From Pseudomonas anatoliensis (lineage in GTDB: Bacteria > Pseudomonadota > Gammaproteobacteria > Pseudomonadales > Pseudomonadaceae), in the NCBI RefSeq assembly GCF_017976235.1, contig NZ_JACVHC010000005.1:434001-498000 (forward strand): a stretch of DNA of 64,000 bases, given 5' to 3'. Below the pieces are notes generated by a model. It was not told where the DNA came from and ran no database searches. It was given only the letters and a program-made list of their open reading frames with translations. A program made the position numbers and the translations under genes. The number at the start of each line of letters is the position of its first letter. Positions within the stretch are counted from its first letter, which is position 1. Of the stretch, positions 34,310 through 42,635 are shown in pieces.

Positions 34310-34387
34310 AAAAGATCGCAGCCTGCGGCAGCTCCTACAGGGGAATTCGCATTCCAGTGTAGGAGCTGCCGCAGGCTGCGATCTTTT
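34310..34387. repeat. REP inverted repeat pair (GCTGCCGCAGGC type)
   Basis: Arms 34310-34339 and 34358-34387 are perfect 30-base reverse complements (AAAAGATCGCAGCC...TCCTACA) around an 18-base spacer. It lies 9 bases past the receptor stop. The same family occurs at 37084, 44470, 46702, 52401 and 54471. Confidence 0.88.
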
Positions 34388-34393
34388 CAGCCG

Positions 34394-34427
34394 CGCAAAA
34401 AAAGCGCCGCCATCCCGGCAGCGCTTT
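34394..34427 (-). terminator. Terminator for the small minus-strand gene
   Basis: A stem 34401-34411 with 34417-34427 (AAAGCGC/GCGCTTT plus an inner GCC/GGC with one mismatch), followed on the minus strand by a seven-T run (A run at 34397-34403 of the plus strand). Confidence 0.7.
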
Positions 34428-34448
34428 CACCAATCCCTGTTGTTTTTC

Positions 34449-34661
34449 TTATCCTTCCATCACAGCCCACAACGCTTCCAGTTCGGCCTCGCTGAACAGG
34501 TCAGCGGGGTAGCGCTCGATCATCATCCGGCGCGGATCAGGTTCCCTGATCTGACGCGTTCCATTGGACCTCAAAAAGTGCGCGACCATCTGGAGCGATT
34601 CGCCATTTACGGCCATGGGATGCAACGTCCGCTCGCTGACTACGTTCACTTCGGCGTTCAT
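34449..34661 (-). CDS. Small hypothetical protein
   Basis: A 70-residue protein with no known domain: MNAEVNVVSERTLHPMAVNG, then LQMVAHFLRSNGTRQIREPD and an acidic helical end (ADLFSEAELEALWAVMEG). I set the start at ATG 34661 because the upstream TTG adds 14 residues and GGAG lies 11 bases before this ATG. The terminator at 34394-34427 with a U run in this orientation supports a real minus-strand transcript. Function unknown. Confidence 0.55.
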   Translation of the reverse strand: MNAEVNVVSERTLHPMAVNGESLQMVAHFLRSNGTRQIREPDPRRMMIERYPADLFSEAELEALWAVMEG

Positions 34662-34801
34662 TTCAGCGCTCTCTCCCCGGTCATGAGCGGCTAAGTTATC
34701 CAAGGTTTATGACAGAACTGTTGAAGTTCTCCTCCCTCCCTAGTGCACCAGGACAAATACAAGAGCTGTGCCAAGGTTTGCGATTTGTCGACAAGTGGAT
34801 A

Positions 34802-34836
34802 CAAAGAAGCCCGCAGTCCTGTCGGGCTGCGGGCCT
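34802..34836 (-). terminator. Rho-independent terminator of aguBA
   Basis: An 8-base-pair stem GCCCGCAG/CTGCGGGC (34810-34817 with 34828-34835) followed on the minus strand by TTCTTTGT, about 70 bases after the aguA stop. Confidence 0.75.
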
Positions 34837-34906
34837 CTACGCGTACCTGGCGAGCTAATCGTTGCTCGACTGATTTGCCAATCAGCTCAAGCTGTTACGA
34901 CTCAAC

Positions 34907-36013
34907 TCACTCTTTGTGCGGCGCTGGCTGCTGTTGGGTAAGGCAGTGAATATTGCCGCCACCCAGTAACAGTTCGCGGCCCGGCACCATCACCACTTCG
35001 TGTTGCGGAAACAGGTTCTGCAGAATTTCCCGGGCCGGGGCATCCATTGGATCGTCGAAGCTCGGCGCGATGATGCCGCCGTTGACGATCAGGAAGTTCA
35101 CGTAGGAACCGGCCAGACGCTCGGTAGGATTACGTTCCTGCGAGCCGTCCACTTGGTCGACGCCAGCGCACTCTTCTTCGGTCGCATACAGCGGCCCCGG
35201 AATCGGCATTTTGTGCACCGTGAACGGGCGACCCTTGGCGTCGGTGCTGCTTTGCAGCACTTTCATCGCCGCCTGACAGCGCGGGTAGTTCGGGTCCTGT
35301 GGATCATCGGTCCAGGCCAGCAATACTTCACCCGGACGCACGTAGCAGCAGAAGTTATCCACATGACCGTCGGTTTCGTCGTTGAACAAACCGTCCGGCA
35401 GCCAGATGATTTTATCCACAGCCAGATTGTCGCTCAGCACCGCTTCGATCTCTTCGCGCCCCAGATGCGGGTTGCGATTGCGGTTGAGCAGGCATTCTTC
35501 GGTGGTGATCAACGTGCCTTCGCCGTCGACATGAATCGAACCGCCTTCAAGCACAAAACCTTCGGTGCGATAGCGCGGGCTGCGCTCGATCTCGAGGATC
35601 TTGCCGCCAACCTGCGAATCGCGATTCCATGGCGCGTACAAACCACCGTCGAAACCGCCCCAAGCGTTGAAGTCCCAGTTCACACCGCGTACTTCGCCGT
35701 TGTTATTGATGACGAATGTCGGACCGCTGTCGCGTACCCAAGCGTCGTCGCTGGACATCTCGACCACGCGGATATTCGGCACGTCGAGGCGCGCGCGGGC
35801 GTTTTCGTACTGGCCGGCGGACACGGCAACGGTCACCGGCTCGAAACGGGCGATGGCTTTGGCCACCGCCGCGTGTGCAGCCTGCGCCGGTTTGCCGCCC
35901 AGACGCCAGTTGTCCGGGCGCTCGGGCCAGATCATCCAGGTCTGGGTTTGTGGCGCCCACTCGGCCGGCATGTGGAAGCCGTCGGCACGTGGGGTACTTT
36001 TCAATGTGGTCAT
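34907..36013 (-). CDS. aguA: Agmatine deiminase AguA
   Basis: A 368-residue porphyromonas-type deiminase that converts agmatine to N-carbamoylputrescine and ammonia. Marks are MPAEWAPQTQTWMIWPERPD near the start, SSDDAWVRDSGPTFV, EGGSIHVDGEGTLITTEECLLN, NDETDGHVDNFCCYVRPG and the catalytic cysteine in GGGNIHCLTQQQP near the C terminus. The start at 36013 is preferred; the longer frame adds 27 residues that overlap the aguB end. It starts 5 bases after the aguB stop, so the pair is one operon that turns agmatine into putrescine. Confidence 0.96.
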   Translation of the reverse strand: MTTLKSTPRADGFHMPAEWAPQTQTWMIWPERPDNWRLGGKPAQAAHAAVAKAIARFEPVTVAVSAGQYENARARLDVPNIRVVEMSSDDAWVRDSGPTFVINNNGEVRGVNWDFNAWGGFDGGLYAPWNRDSQVGGKILEIERSPRYRTEGFVLEGGSIHVDGEGTLITTEECLLNRNRNPHLGREEIEAVLSDNLAVDKIIWLPDGLFNDETDGHVDNFCCYVRPGEVLLAWTDDPQDPNYPRCQAAMKVLQSSTDAKGRPFTVHKMPIPGPLYATEEECAGVDQVDGSQERNPTERLAGSYVNFLIVNGGIIAPSFDDPMDAPAREILQNLFPQHEVVMVPGRELLLGGGNIHCLTQQQPAPHKE

Positions 36014-36018
36014 CGGGA

Positions 36019-36897
36019 TCAGGACTCCAGGGAACCGTCGAGGGTTTTCAACGCGCCGTACAGATTCGGGCGGCGGTCGCGGAATGAACCCCACGCGCTG
36101 CGAATATGTTCCAGCTCGTCGAGGTTGAAAGTGTGCACAAGAATACCTTCTTCGGTTTTATTCAGCTCCTGCACTTTTTCGCCGAACTGGTTGGCGATGA
36201 ACGAAGAGCCGTAGAACGTGATGTCGTAGCCGTCCTGTTCTTCGTTTCCGATGCGGTTGCTGGCAATCAGCGGCATCAAGTTTGCGCCGGCATGTCCCTG
36301 CTGCACGCGCTGCCAGTGATCGCGCGACGAAATGCTCTTGTCGTGCGGCTCGCTGCCGATCGCGGTTGGATAGAAGAGGATTTCCGCACCTTGCAGGGCC
36401 ATGCTGCGCGCCGCTTCCGGGAACCACTGATCCCAGCAGATACCCACGCCGATCTTCGCGTAACGGGTGTTCCACACCTTGAAGCCGGTATCGCCCGGGT
36501 TGAAGTAGTACTTCTCGTGATAACCGGGGCCATCCGGAATGTGGCTTTTACGATAAATCCCGAGGTTGCTGCCATCGGCATCGATGATCGCGATGCTGTT
36601 GAACCGCGCACGCCCGGCCAGTTCGTAGAAGCTGATCGGCAACACCACCTGCAGCTCTTTGGCGATTTTCTGGAAATGCTTGATGGCGACGTTTTCTTCA
36701 ACCGTCGTGGCAAGTTGCAGATAGTCCGGGTTGGGCTTCTGGCAGAAGTACGGCGCTTCGAACAATTCCTGGATCAGGATGATCTGCGCGCCTTTGGCGG
36801 CGGCTTCGCGCACCAGTCTTTCGGCAGTTTCGAGGTTGGCTTCCAGGTCCCACGAACAGGCCATCTGAGTGGCGGCGACGGTAACGGTACGGCTCAT
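36019..36897 (-). CDS. aguB: N-carbamoylputrescine amidase AguB
   Basis: A 292-residue nitrilase-superfamily amidohydrolase that cleaves N-carbamoylputrescine to putrescine, CO2 and ammonia. The Glu-Lys-Cys triad is visible in ILIQELFEAPYF, in YRKSHIPDGPGYHEKYYFNPGD and in GVGICWDQWFPEAAR. The family signature VTVAATQMACSWDLEANL opens the protein. It precedes aguA by 5 bases. Two copies of a CCGATA...ATCGGCT-type motif lie about 100 to 180 bases upstream. Confidence 0.97.
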   Translation of the reverse strand: MSRTVTVAATQMACSWDLEANLETAERLVREAAAKGAQIILIQELFEAPYFCQKPNPDYLQLATTVEENVAIKHFQKIAKELQVVLPISFYELAGRARFNSIAIIDADGSNLGIYRKSHIPDGPGYHEKYYFNPGDTGFKVWNTRYAKIGVGICWDQWFPEAARSMALQGAEILFYPTAIGSEPHDKSISSRDHWQRVQQGHAGANLMPLIASNRIGNEEQDGYDITFYGSSFIANQFGEKVQELNKTEEGILVHTFNLDELEHIRSAWGSFRDRRPNLYGALKTLDGSLES

Positions 36898-37000
36898 GAA
36901 TCATCTCCGGGCAAGTGCTTTGACGGTCGAGGTTTCGACCGAAGAGAAAAAACGCGCGCACCGGACAGCCATCGCCATGCCGGAGCAATGGCGACTTTAT

Positions 37001-37018
37001 AGCCGATAAATATCGGCT
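37001..37018. promoter_or_regulatory. Perfect palindrome upstream of aguBA
   Basis: AGCCGATAAATATCGGCT has 8-base arms around AA, about 104 bases upstream of the aguB start. A degenerate second copy (CCGATATAAATCCGCT) lies at 37065-37080. Two spaced copies upstream of a catabolic operon suggest operator sites; the regulator is not in the window. Confidence 0.45.
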
Positions 37019-37083
37019 TTAAAAGCATTAAACGATCAGCTCATCTTAAAATAACTACAAATTACCGATATAAATCCGCTTTA

Positions 37084-37168
37084 TGTAGGGGCTGCCGGAG
37101 GCTGCGATCTTTTGCTTTTGCCTTTGAAAAGCAAGATCAAAAGATCGCAGCCTTCGGCAGCTCCTACA
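37084..37168. repeat. REP inverted repeat pair (imperfect)
   Basis: Arms 37084-37114 (TGTAGGGGCTGCCGGAGGCT...) and 37138-37168 (...AGCCTTCGGCAGCTCCTACA) are imperfect reverse complements with a few mismatches. It separates the kinase/aminotransferase fusion gene from the aguBA promoter. Confidence 0.8.
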
Positions 37169-37181
37169 GGGGATCGGTGGG

Positions 37182-40094
37182 TTACAGGCCTTCTTCAAGC
37201 ACCCGATCGAGCATGTCGACGAAGAAATCCACGCTGCGCCGCGAGGTCACCATCGGCGGTTTGATCTTGAGAATGTTCAGATCATCCCCCGTCGGCTGCA
37301 TGAAAATCCCCAGCTCGCGCAGGCGATCACACAGCAACGTGGTCTCTTCAGTCGCCGGCTCCAGCGTCTCGCGATTACGGATCAGCTCCACGCCCAGATA
37401 GAAACCGGACCCATGCACCGCACCGACCAGCGGATGTTTATCGATCAACGCTTCGAGCCGTGCCTTGAAATGGCCACCGACTACCTGAGCGTTCTCCCAG
37501 AGTTTTTCTTCTTCCATCACGTCGAGCACCGCCATACCGATCTGGCAGCTCACCGGACTGCCGCCGGCCGACGAGAAGAAGTAACCCTCGGCTTCCAGCG
37601 CCTCGGCGATGTCCCGGCGCGTGATTACCGCACCCAGTGGCTGACCGTTGCCCATGCCTTTGGCCATGGTGATGATATCCGGCACCACGCCCTGCTCTTC
37701 GACACCCCAGAAAAAATGCCCCATGCGCCCGTATCCGACCTGCACTTCGTCGGCAATACACACACCGCCCTGCGCGCGGACCAGCGCGTACACCTGCTTC
37801 AAGTAACCCGGCGGCAGCGAGATACCCCCGGCATTGCCGTATACCGGCTCGCAGATGAACCCGGCCAGTTGGCGTTTTTGTTCGGCGATTTTTTCCAGAT
37901 GATGTTCGACGCTGCGCACGTAGTCCGGCGCCGAATCGAGGCCGCGGAACTCGCCACGATAGGTGTTCGGCGCGGGCACCGGATGCACCCAGTCCGGACG
38001 GCTTTCGAGGGCTTTCGGATTGTCGGCGACCGAAGTCGAGACCGCATCGGCGCCGATCGTCCAGCCGTGATAAGCCTCAAGCACGCTGATCATGTCGCGA
38101 CCGCCGCTGTAGGCCCACGCCAGACGAATCGCCAGGTCATTGGCTTCGCTGCCGCTGTTGACCAGAAACACCCGATCCATGCCCTCCGGCGCCAGCTTCA
38201 GCAAGCGCTCGGAAAACTCGGCCACCGCCGCATAGTTGAACCGCGAGTTGGTGTTGAGCAGCGACCACTGACGGGCCGCGACCGCCGCCATGCGCGGATG
38301 GCCGTGACCGAGCACCGCCACGTTGTTGAGCATGTCGAGGTACGAACGGCCCTGCATGTCGATCAGGTGATTGCGCCAGCCGCGTTCGATACGCGGCGGG
38401 TCGACGTAATAATGTTTTTGCGTGCGGGCGAAACTGGCATCGCGGCGTTCGAGCAACGTTTGCCAATCCAGCTCCGGTTCGGCATCGCAGGCCAGTCCCA
38501 GCAAGGCTGCCGGTGATGGGCACAACGCCTGCCACGCGGGTGCATGGGACGGCGTACAGAACAGCGGCGCATCCAGATCCGCGCCGCGAATCAGTTGCAC
38601 GCTCAACGGTCCGCTGACCGAACCCAGCACCTGACCTTTGACCAGCGCCGCGCCACTGTGCAGCGTTGGCGCCACCCCCCACAGCCGAACGCTGAGCTGC
38701 GGGCCGTCCAGTTGCAATGACCCGTCTGCCTTTTGATGCAACACGCCGGCAAACGGCGCTTCCACCGCAGTGCCACTCGGCACGCGCAACTCGACGTGCA
38801 GCGGGAAGGTATCCGGTTCATCAGCACTGTCGGGCCGGGTGCGTGACAAACGGTACTGACCATAACGACTCGCCGCCAGACCATGGGCGGCGGCGGCTTC
38901 GTTCAGCAAGCGTTGGTCAATGCCCTCCTGCTCCCAGTTGCCCGCCTCGAAATGCGGACTGAGCACGCCGAGATCAATCAGCGCAAATTCGCGCCCGACC
39001 AGCTCTGGCAACAACGGCGCGAAACCTTCGCTGTTGATTGCCGGCAATGTCTGACCCAACGCATTGAGAATTGCCGCCTCCATCAACGCCAACGGCACTG
39101 AAGTTGCGACGCGGAAAATCTCCCACTCGTGACTGAGGTTGTCGCGGCTGTAGGTGTTATCCGGATCGATACTGACTTGTTGCTCGCCACTGAGCACCAG
39201 CACCGCCGCGCGGGCGACGATCAGCGGCCATAACGCTTGCAGCTCTTCATGTTGCAGCGGATTGACCGCGTGATAGGCCTGAACCGCCGGCAGAATCACA
39301 AACGGATCGCCACCGGCATGGTGCAACAACGCCGCGCAGGTCACCGACAGATCGGTGATACGCCAGGTGCGCACCAGATCGCCGAAGTCGATGACACCCT
39401 GCAATTGCCAGTGGCGCTGCGCGTCACGCTGCCACACCACGTTGTCATCGGTGATATCCATGTGGATCGCCTGCACCGGCAGCTTGTCCAGCAACGGCTG
39501 CAAACGACGCTCGGCCTGTTCGGCGGCGTCGGCGATCAACGTGCGTTGCTGTTCGTCCTCGATCACCGGTAGCAAGTGGCTGATCAACGCGCTGGCGTGG
39601 CGTGCATCCCACTGCAAAGTGCGCTCAAGACCCGTATGGTCGAACCCGGCCAAGGCCAGGTCCATCTCGCCGCAGAGCCGGCCAAATCCGGCGACCACTG
39701 CGTGGCCCAAATGATCGAGGTGCGTCAGCGGCTGGCCTTCGATGTAATCCAGCAGCCGCACATGGACGGCCTCGCCATCGACCTCAAGCGACAACAAATC
39801 CTGACCGTTATTGGCCGCAATGACCCGCGGCACATGCACATCAGAATGCTCGGCCAGATACTTGAGGCCAGCGTGTTGAGCCTGTAGCTCTACAAGGGCG
39901 TAGTCGCCCCGGCAGATTTTCAGCACAAACCGCCCGCGCGCACTGTCAACGCGGTAGTTGAGATCCTGCTGGCTGCCAAGGGCCTGCAACGTGCCGCTGA
40001 GCCCGTAATGCTCGGCCAGCCATTGCAGGGCCTGCGCCTCGCTGACTTGCGGGCTGGGCAGACTGGCGCGATGAATCAACGTGGCGAGCGACAT
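37182..40094 (-). CDS. Kinase / lipoyl-like / class III aminotransferase fusion protein
   Basis: A 970-residue protein in three parts. Residues about 20-330 are an aminoglycoside-phosphotransferase-like kinase (catalytic loop QAIHMDITDDNVVWQ near 215, metal motif VIDFGDLVRTW). Residues about 440-530 contain VPSGTAVEAPFAGVLHQK and other glycine-rich turns typical of an M23/lipoyl-like barrel. Residues about 560-960 are a class III PLP enzyme with NSGSEANDLAIRLA, VLEAYHGWTIGADA, IADEVQVGYGRMG and the PLP Lys in ITMAKGMGNGQPLG. Its relatives include kinase/phospho-lyase pairs for hydroxylysine or ethanolamine phosphate. Fused halves suggest ATP-dependent phosphorylation then PLP elimination or transamination; substrate unknown. 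Confidence 0.88.
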   Translation of the reverse strand: MSLATLIHRASLPSPQVSEAQALQWLAEHYGLSGTLQALGSQQDLNYRVDSARGRFVLKICRGDYALVELQAQHAGLKYLAEHSDVHVPRVIAANNGQDLLSLEVDGEAVHVRLLDYIEGQPLTHLDHLGHAVVAGFGRLCGEMDLALAGFDHTGLERTLQWDARHASALISHLLPVIEDEQQRTLIADAAEQAERRLQPLLDKLPVQAIHMDITDDNVVWQRDAQRHWQLQGVIDFGDLVRTWRITDLSVTCAALLHHAGGDPFVILPAVQAYHAVNPLQHEELQALWPLIVARAAVLVLSGEQQVSIDPDNTYSRDNLSHEWEIFRVATSVPLALMEAAILNALGQTLPAINSEGFAPLLPELVGREFALIDLGVLSPHFEAGNWEQEGIDQRLLNEAAAAHGLAASRYGQYRLSRTRPDSADEPDTFPLHVELRVPSGTAVEAPFAGVLHQKADGSLQLDGPQLSVRLWGVAPTLHSGAALVKGQVLGSVSGPLSVQLIRGADLDAPLFCTPSHAPAWQALCPSPAALLGLACDAEPELDWQTLLERRDASFARTQKHYYVDPPRIERGWRNHLIDMQGRSYLDMLNNVAVLGHGHPRMAAVAARQWSLLNTNSRFNYAAVAEFSERLLKLAPEGMDRVFLVNSGSEANDLAIRLAWAYSGGRDMISVLEAYHGWTIGADAVSTSVADNPKALESRPDWVHPVPAPNTYRGEFRGLDSAPDYVRSVEHHLEKIAEQKRQLAGFICEPVYGNAGGISLPPGYLKQVYALVRAQGGVCIADEVQVGYGRMGHFFWGVEEQGVVPDIITMAKGMGNGQPLGAVITRRDIAEALEAEGYFFSSAGGSPVSCQIGMAVLDVMEEEKLWENAQVVGGHFKARLEALIDKHPLVGAVHGSGFYLGVELIRNRETLEPATEETTLLCDRLRELGIFMQPTGDDLNILKIKPPMVTSRRSVDFFVDMLDRVLEEGL

Positions 40095-40241
40095 GAAAAG
40101 ACCCCTGAAATTTTATTAGGCGCTTATATCGCCATTGCTTCTGGCGAGACGCAACCCCTGATGATGGTTATTCGAGTACTCGCATCCGGCAGCACTTTGC
40201 GCAAGAATGTCGGCCATTGCCCCCTACCACTGGAAATACTT

Positions 40242-40787
40242 ATGAATGTCATCACCACCGACTTGCCCGGTGTTCTGATCATCGAACCGAAGGTGTTTGG
40301 TGACGAGCGCGGTTTCTTTTACGAGAGCTTCAACGCCAAGGCGTTCCAGGACGCGACCGGCCTGGACACCCAATTCGTGCAAGACAACCATTCGCGCTCG
40401 CAGAAAGGCGTGCTGCGTGGCCTGCATTACCAACTGGAAAACACTCAGGGCAAACTGGTGCGCGTCACTGTCGGTGAAGTGCTCGATGTGGCCGTGGACA
40501 TTCGCCGCAGCTCGCCGCACTTCGGCAAGTCGGTAGCGGTGCGCCTGTCGGCCGAGAATCATCGTCAGCTGTGGGTGCCGGAAGGTTTCGCCCATGGTTT
40601 CGTGGTATTGAGCGAGTTCGCCGAGTTCCTCTACAAGACCACCAACTATTACGACCCATCGTCCGAGCGCAGCATTCGCTGGGATGACCCTGCACTGGGC
40701 ATCGACTGGCAGCTGGACGAAGCGCCGAAGCTGTCGGCCAAGGATCAGGTAGCAGCGCTGCTCAAGGACGCTGACGTCTTCGCCTGA
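40242..40787 (+). CDS. rfbC: dTDP-4-dehydrorhamnose 3,5-epimerase RfbC/RmlC
   Basis: A 181-residue epimerase of dTDP-L-rhamnose synthesis, one compact cupin. Family marks are PGVLIIEPKVFGDERGFFYESFN, DNHSRSQKGVLRGLHYQ (with the active-site His), KLVRVTVGEVLDVAVDIRRSSPHFG and VPEGFAHGFVVLSE. The start at 40242 is set by MNVITTDLPGV and a GGAAA site; the longer frame is antisense to the preceding gene. No rmlA, rmlB or rmlD gene is adjacent, so the rest of the pathway lies elsewhere. It is divergent from the fusion protein gene. Confidence 0.95.
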   Translation: MNVITTDLPGVLIIEPKVFGDERGFFYESFNAKAFQDATGLDTQFVQDNHSRSQKGVLRGLHYQLENTQGKLVRVTVGEVLDVAVDIRRSSPHFGKSVAVRLSAENHRQLWVPEGFAHGFVVLSEFAEFLYKTTNYYDPSSERSIRWDDPALGIDWQLDEAPKLSAKDQVAALLKDADVFA

Positions 40788-40826
40788 GCCTAGGCATAAT
40801 GCGCCTGTCCCCACAGGCGCACGCTC

Positions 40827-42635
40827 ATGAAACCACCTCTTCCTCGCAGACCCCGCTGGCGCAGCCTCGCCCTGCTGGCATTGTGTCTGGCGCCGCTGCT
40901 TTGGCCGCTGGAACATCTGGCCGAGCGCTATTACCGCAGCGAACTGGCCGGCCAGAACCGCCAGACCCTCGACCTGTACGTCGCCAACCTGCTGGGCACC
41001 CTGCACCGCTACGAAGTATTGCCGCAGATCCTCGGCGACCTGCCGGCCCTGCGCGCCGTGCTCGGGGCGCCGGACGATGGCGTCACCCAAGGCAATGCCA
41101 ATCGTCTGTTGAAAAACATCTCGGCCCAAACCGGTGCCGAAGTGATGTACCTGATGGACACCTCCGGGCAAACACTGGCGGCGTCGAATTGGGACAAACA
41201 CGACAGCTTCGTCGGCCGTAATTTCTCCTTCCGCCCGTATTTCAGCGAAGCCATGGCCGGACGTCTTGGACGGTTCTTCGGTCTCGGCACCACGTCGGCC
41301 AAGCGCGGTTACTTCTTCGCCGCCGCCGTGCGCAGCGGTGAAAAAATCATCGGCGTATTGGTGATCAAGGTCGATCTCGACCACACCGAAAGCCTCTGGG
41401 GCAAAACCCCGGAACAACTGCTGGTGACCGACCACAACGGCGTGGTCATCCTCACGTCACGCCCGGAATGGCGCTTTCGCTCGACCCGCGTCTTGAGCGA
41501 TACCGAGCGCTTGGCGATCACGGCGATCCAGCCCTACCCGACCCGCGAACCCCGGCCGCTGAATCTCAGCCCCGACGCCTGGCTGACACAAACCCACGAC
41601 ATCGCCGAAACCGGCTGGAGCGTCAGCATTCTTGCGCCGCGCACATTGATCGATCGGCCAGTGCGCACGGTGGTCGCCATCGGCGGCGCCACGCTGTTGG
41701 TGGTGATGCTGCTGGTGGGTCTGATGATGCAGCGCCGCCGCCACTATCTGGAACGCATCGCCTTCGAAGCCAAGGCGCGACGGGAACTGGAAGGCCGGGT
41801 CGCCGAACGCACCAGCGACCTCGAAGGCCTCAACCGTCGACTGAAGCAGGAAGTGCTGGAGCGCGAGCAGGCGCAGCAGGAATTGGTGCGCGCTCAGGAC
41901 GATCTGGTACAAGCCGGCAAATTGTCGGCGCTGGGCACGATGTCGGCGAGCATCAGCCATGAACTCAATCAGCCTCTCGCGGCGATCCGCAGCTACGCGG
42001 AAAACGCCGAAGTGTTGCTCGACCATCAACGCACCGAAGACGCGCGCGGCAACCTCAAGCTGATCAGTGAACTGACCGGGCGCATGGCCTCGATCATCGC
42101 CCACCTGCGCGCCTTCGCCCGCCGCGATAGGCATGCCCCGGAAAGCGTTGCCCTGCAACCGGCGCTGGACGATGCGCTGGCCTTGCTGGCCAAACGTCGA
42201 CGCAGCATGGAAGTCGAGTTGATCCGCGACCTGCCCGCCGCCACCTTGTGGGTCGAGGCCGGGGAAACCCGCCTGCGCCAAGTGCTCGGCAATCTGCTGG
42301 CCAATGCCCTCGACGCCCTCACCGAAAAAGGCCCGCCGCGCAAACTGTGGCTGAGTGCCGAATCCACGGCCGACGGCGTCAATCTGTACATTCGCGACAA
42401 CGGTCCGGGTTTCTGCATGGAAGCCCTTGGCCGCGCCAGCGAGCCTTTCTACACGACCAAGACGCGCACCCAGGGTCTGGGTCTGGGCCTGGCGATTTGT
42501 GAAACCCTGATGCGCGCCTTCGGTGGTGAACTGTCGTTCGCCAACCACAAGCAAGGTGGCGCATTGATAACCCTGCGGCTGCGTGCCGGTGCGCCCGGGG
42601 TCAGCCTGCAACCGTCCGAGGATCGAAGTGCATGA
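40827..42635 (+). CDS. dctB: DctB-type C4-dicarboxylate sensor histidine kinase
   Basis: A 602-residue sensor kinase with a first membrane segment (SLALLALCLAPLLWPLEHLA), a periplasmic tandem PAS-like sensor of about 250 residues (VMYLMDTSGQTLAASNW, FSFRPYFSEAMAGR), a second membrane segment (VVAIGGATLLVVMLLVGLMM), a coiled-coil linker (LEGLNRRLKQEVLEREQAQQE) and a kinase core with SISHELNQPLAAIRSYAENAE (phosphoryl His), NLLANALDALTE (N box), DNGPGFC and TQGLGLGLAIC. DctB senses succinate, fumarate or malate and phosphorylates DctD. Its stop overlaps the dctD start. Confidence 0.93.
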   Translation: MKPPLPRRPRWRSLALLALCLAPLLWPLEHLAERYYRSELAGQNRQTLDLYVANLLGTLHRYEVLPQILGDLPALRAVLGAPDDGVTQGNANRLLKNISAQTGAEVMYLMDTSGQTLAASNWDKHDSFVGRNFSFRPYFSEAMAGRLGRFFGLGTTSAKRGYFFAAAVRSGEKIIGVLVIKVDLDHTESLWGKTPEQLLVTDHNGVVILTSRPEWRFRSTRVLSDTERLAITAIQPYPTREPRPLNLSPDAWLTQTHDIAETGWSVSILAPRTLIDRPVRTVVAIGGATLLVVMLLVGLMMQRRRHYLERIAFEAKARRELEGRVAERTSDLEGLNRRLKQEVLEREQAQQELVRAQDDLVQAGKLSALGTMSASISHELNQPLAAIRSYAENAEVLLDHQRTEDARGNLKLISELTGRMASIIAHLRAFARRDRHAPESVALQPALDDALALLAKRRRSMEVELIRDLPAATLWVEAGETRLRQVLGNLLANALDALTEKGPPRKLWLSAESTADGVNLYIRDNGPGFCMEALGRASEPFYTTKTRTQGLGLGLAICETLMRAFGGELSFANHKQGGALITLRLRAGAPGVSLQPSEDRSA

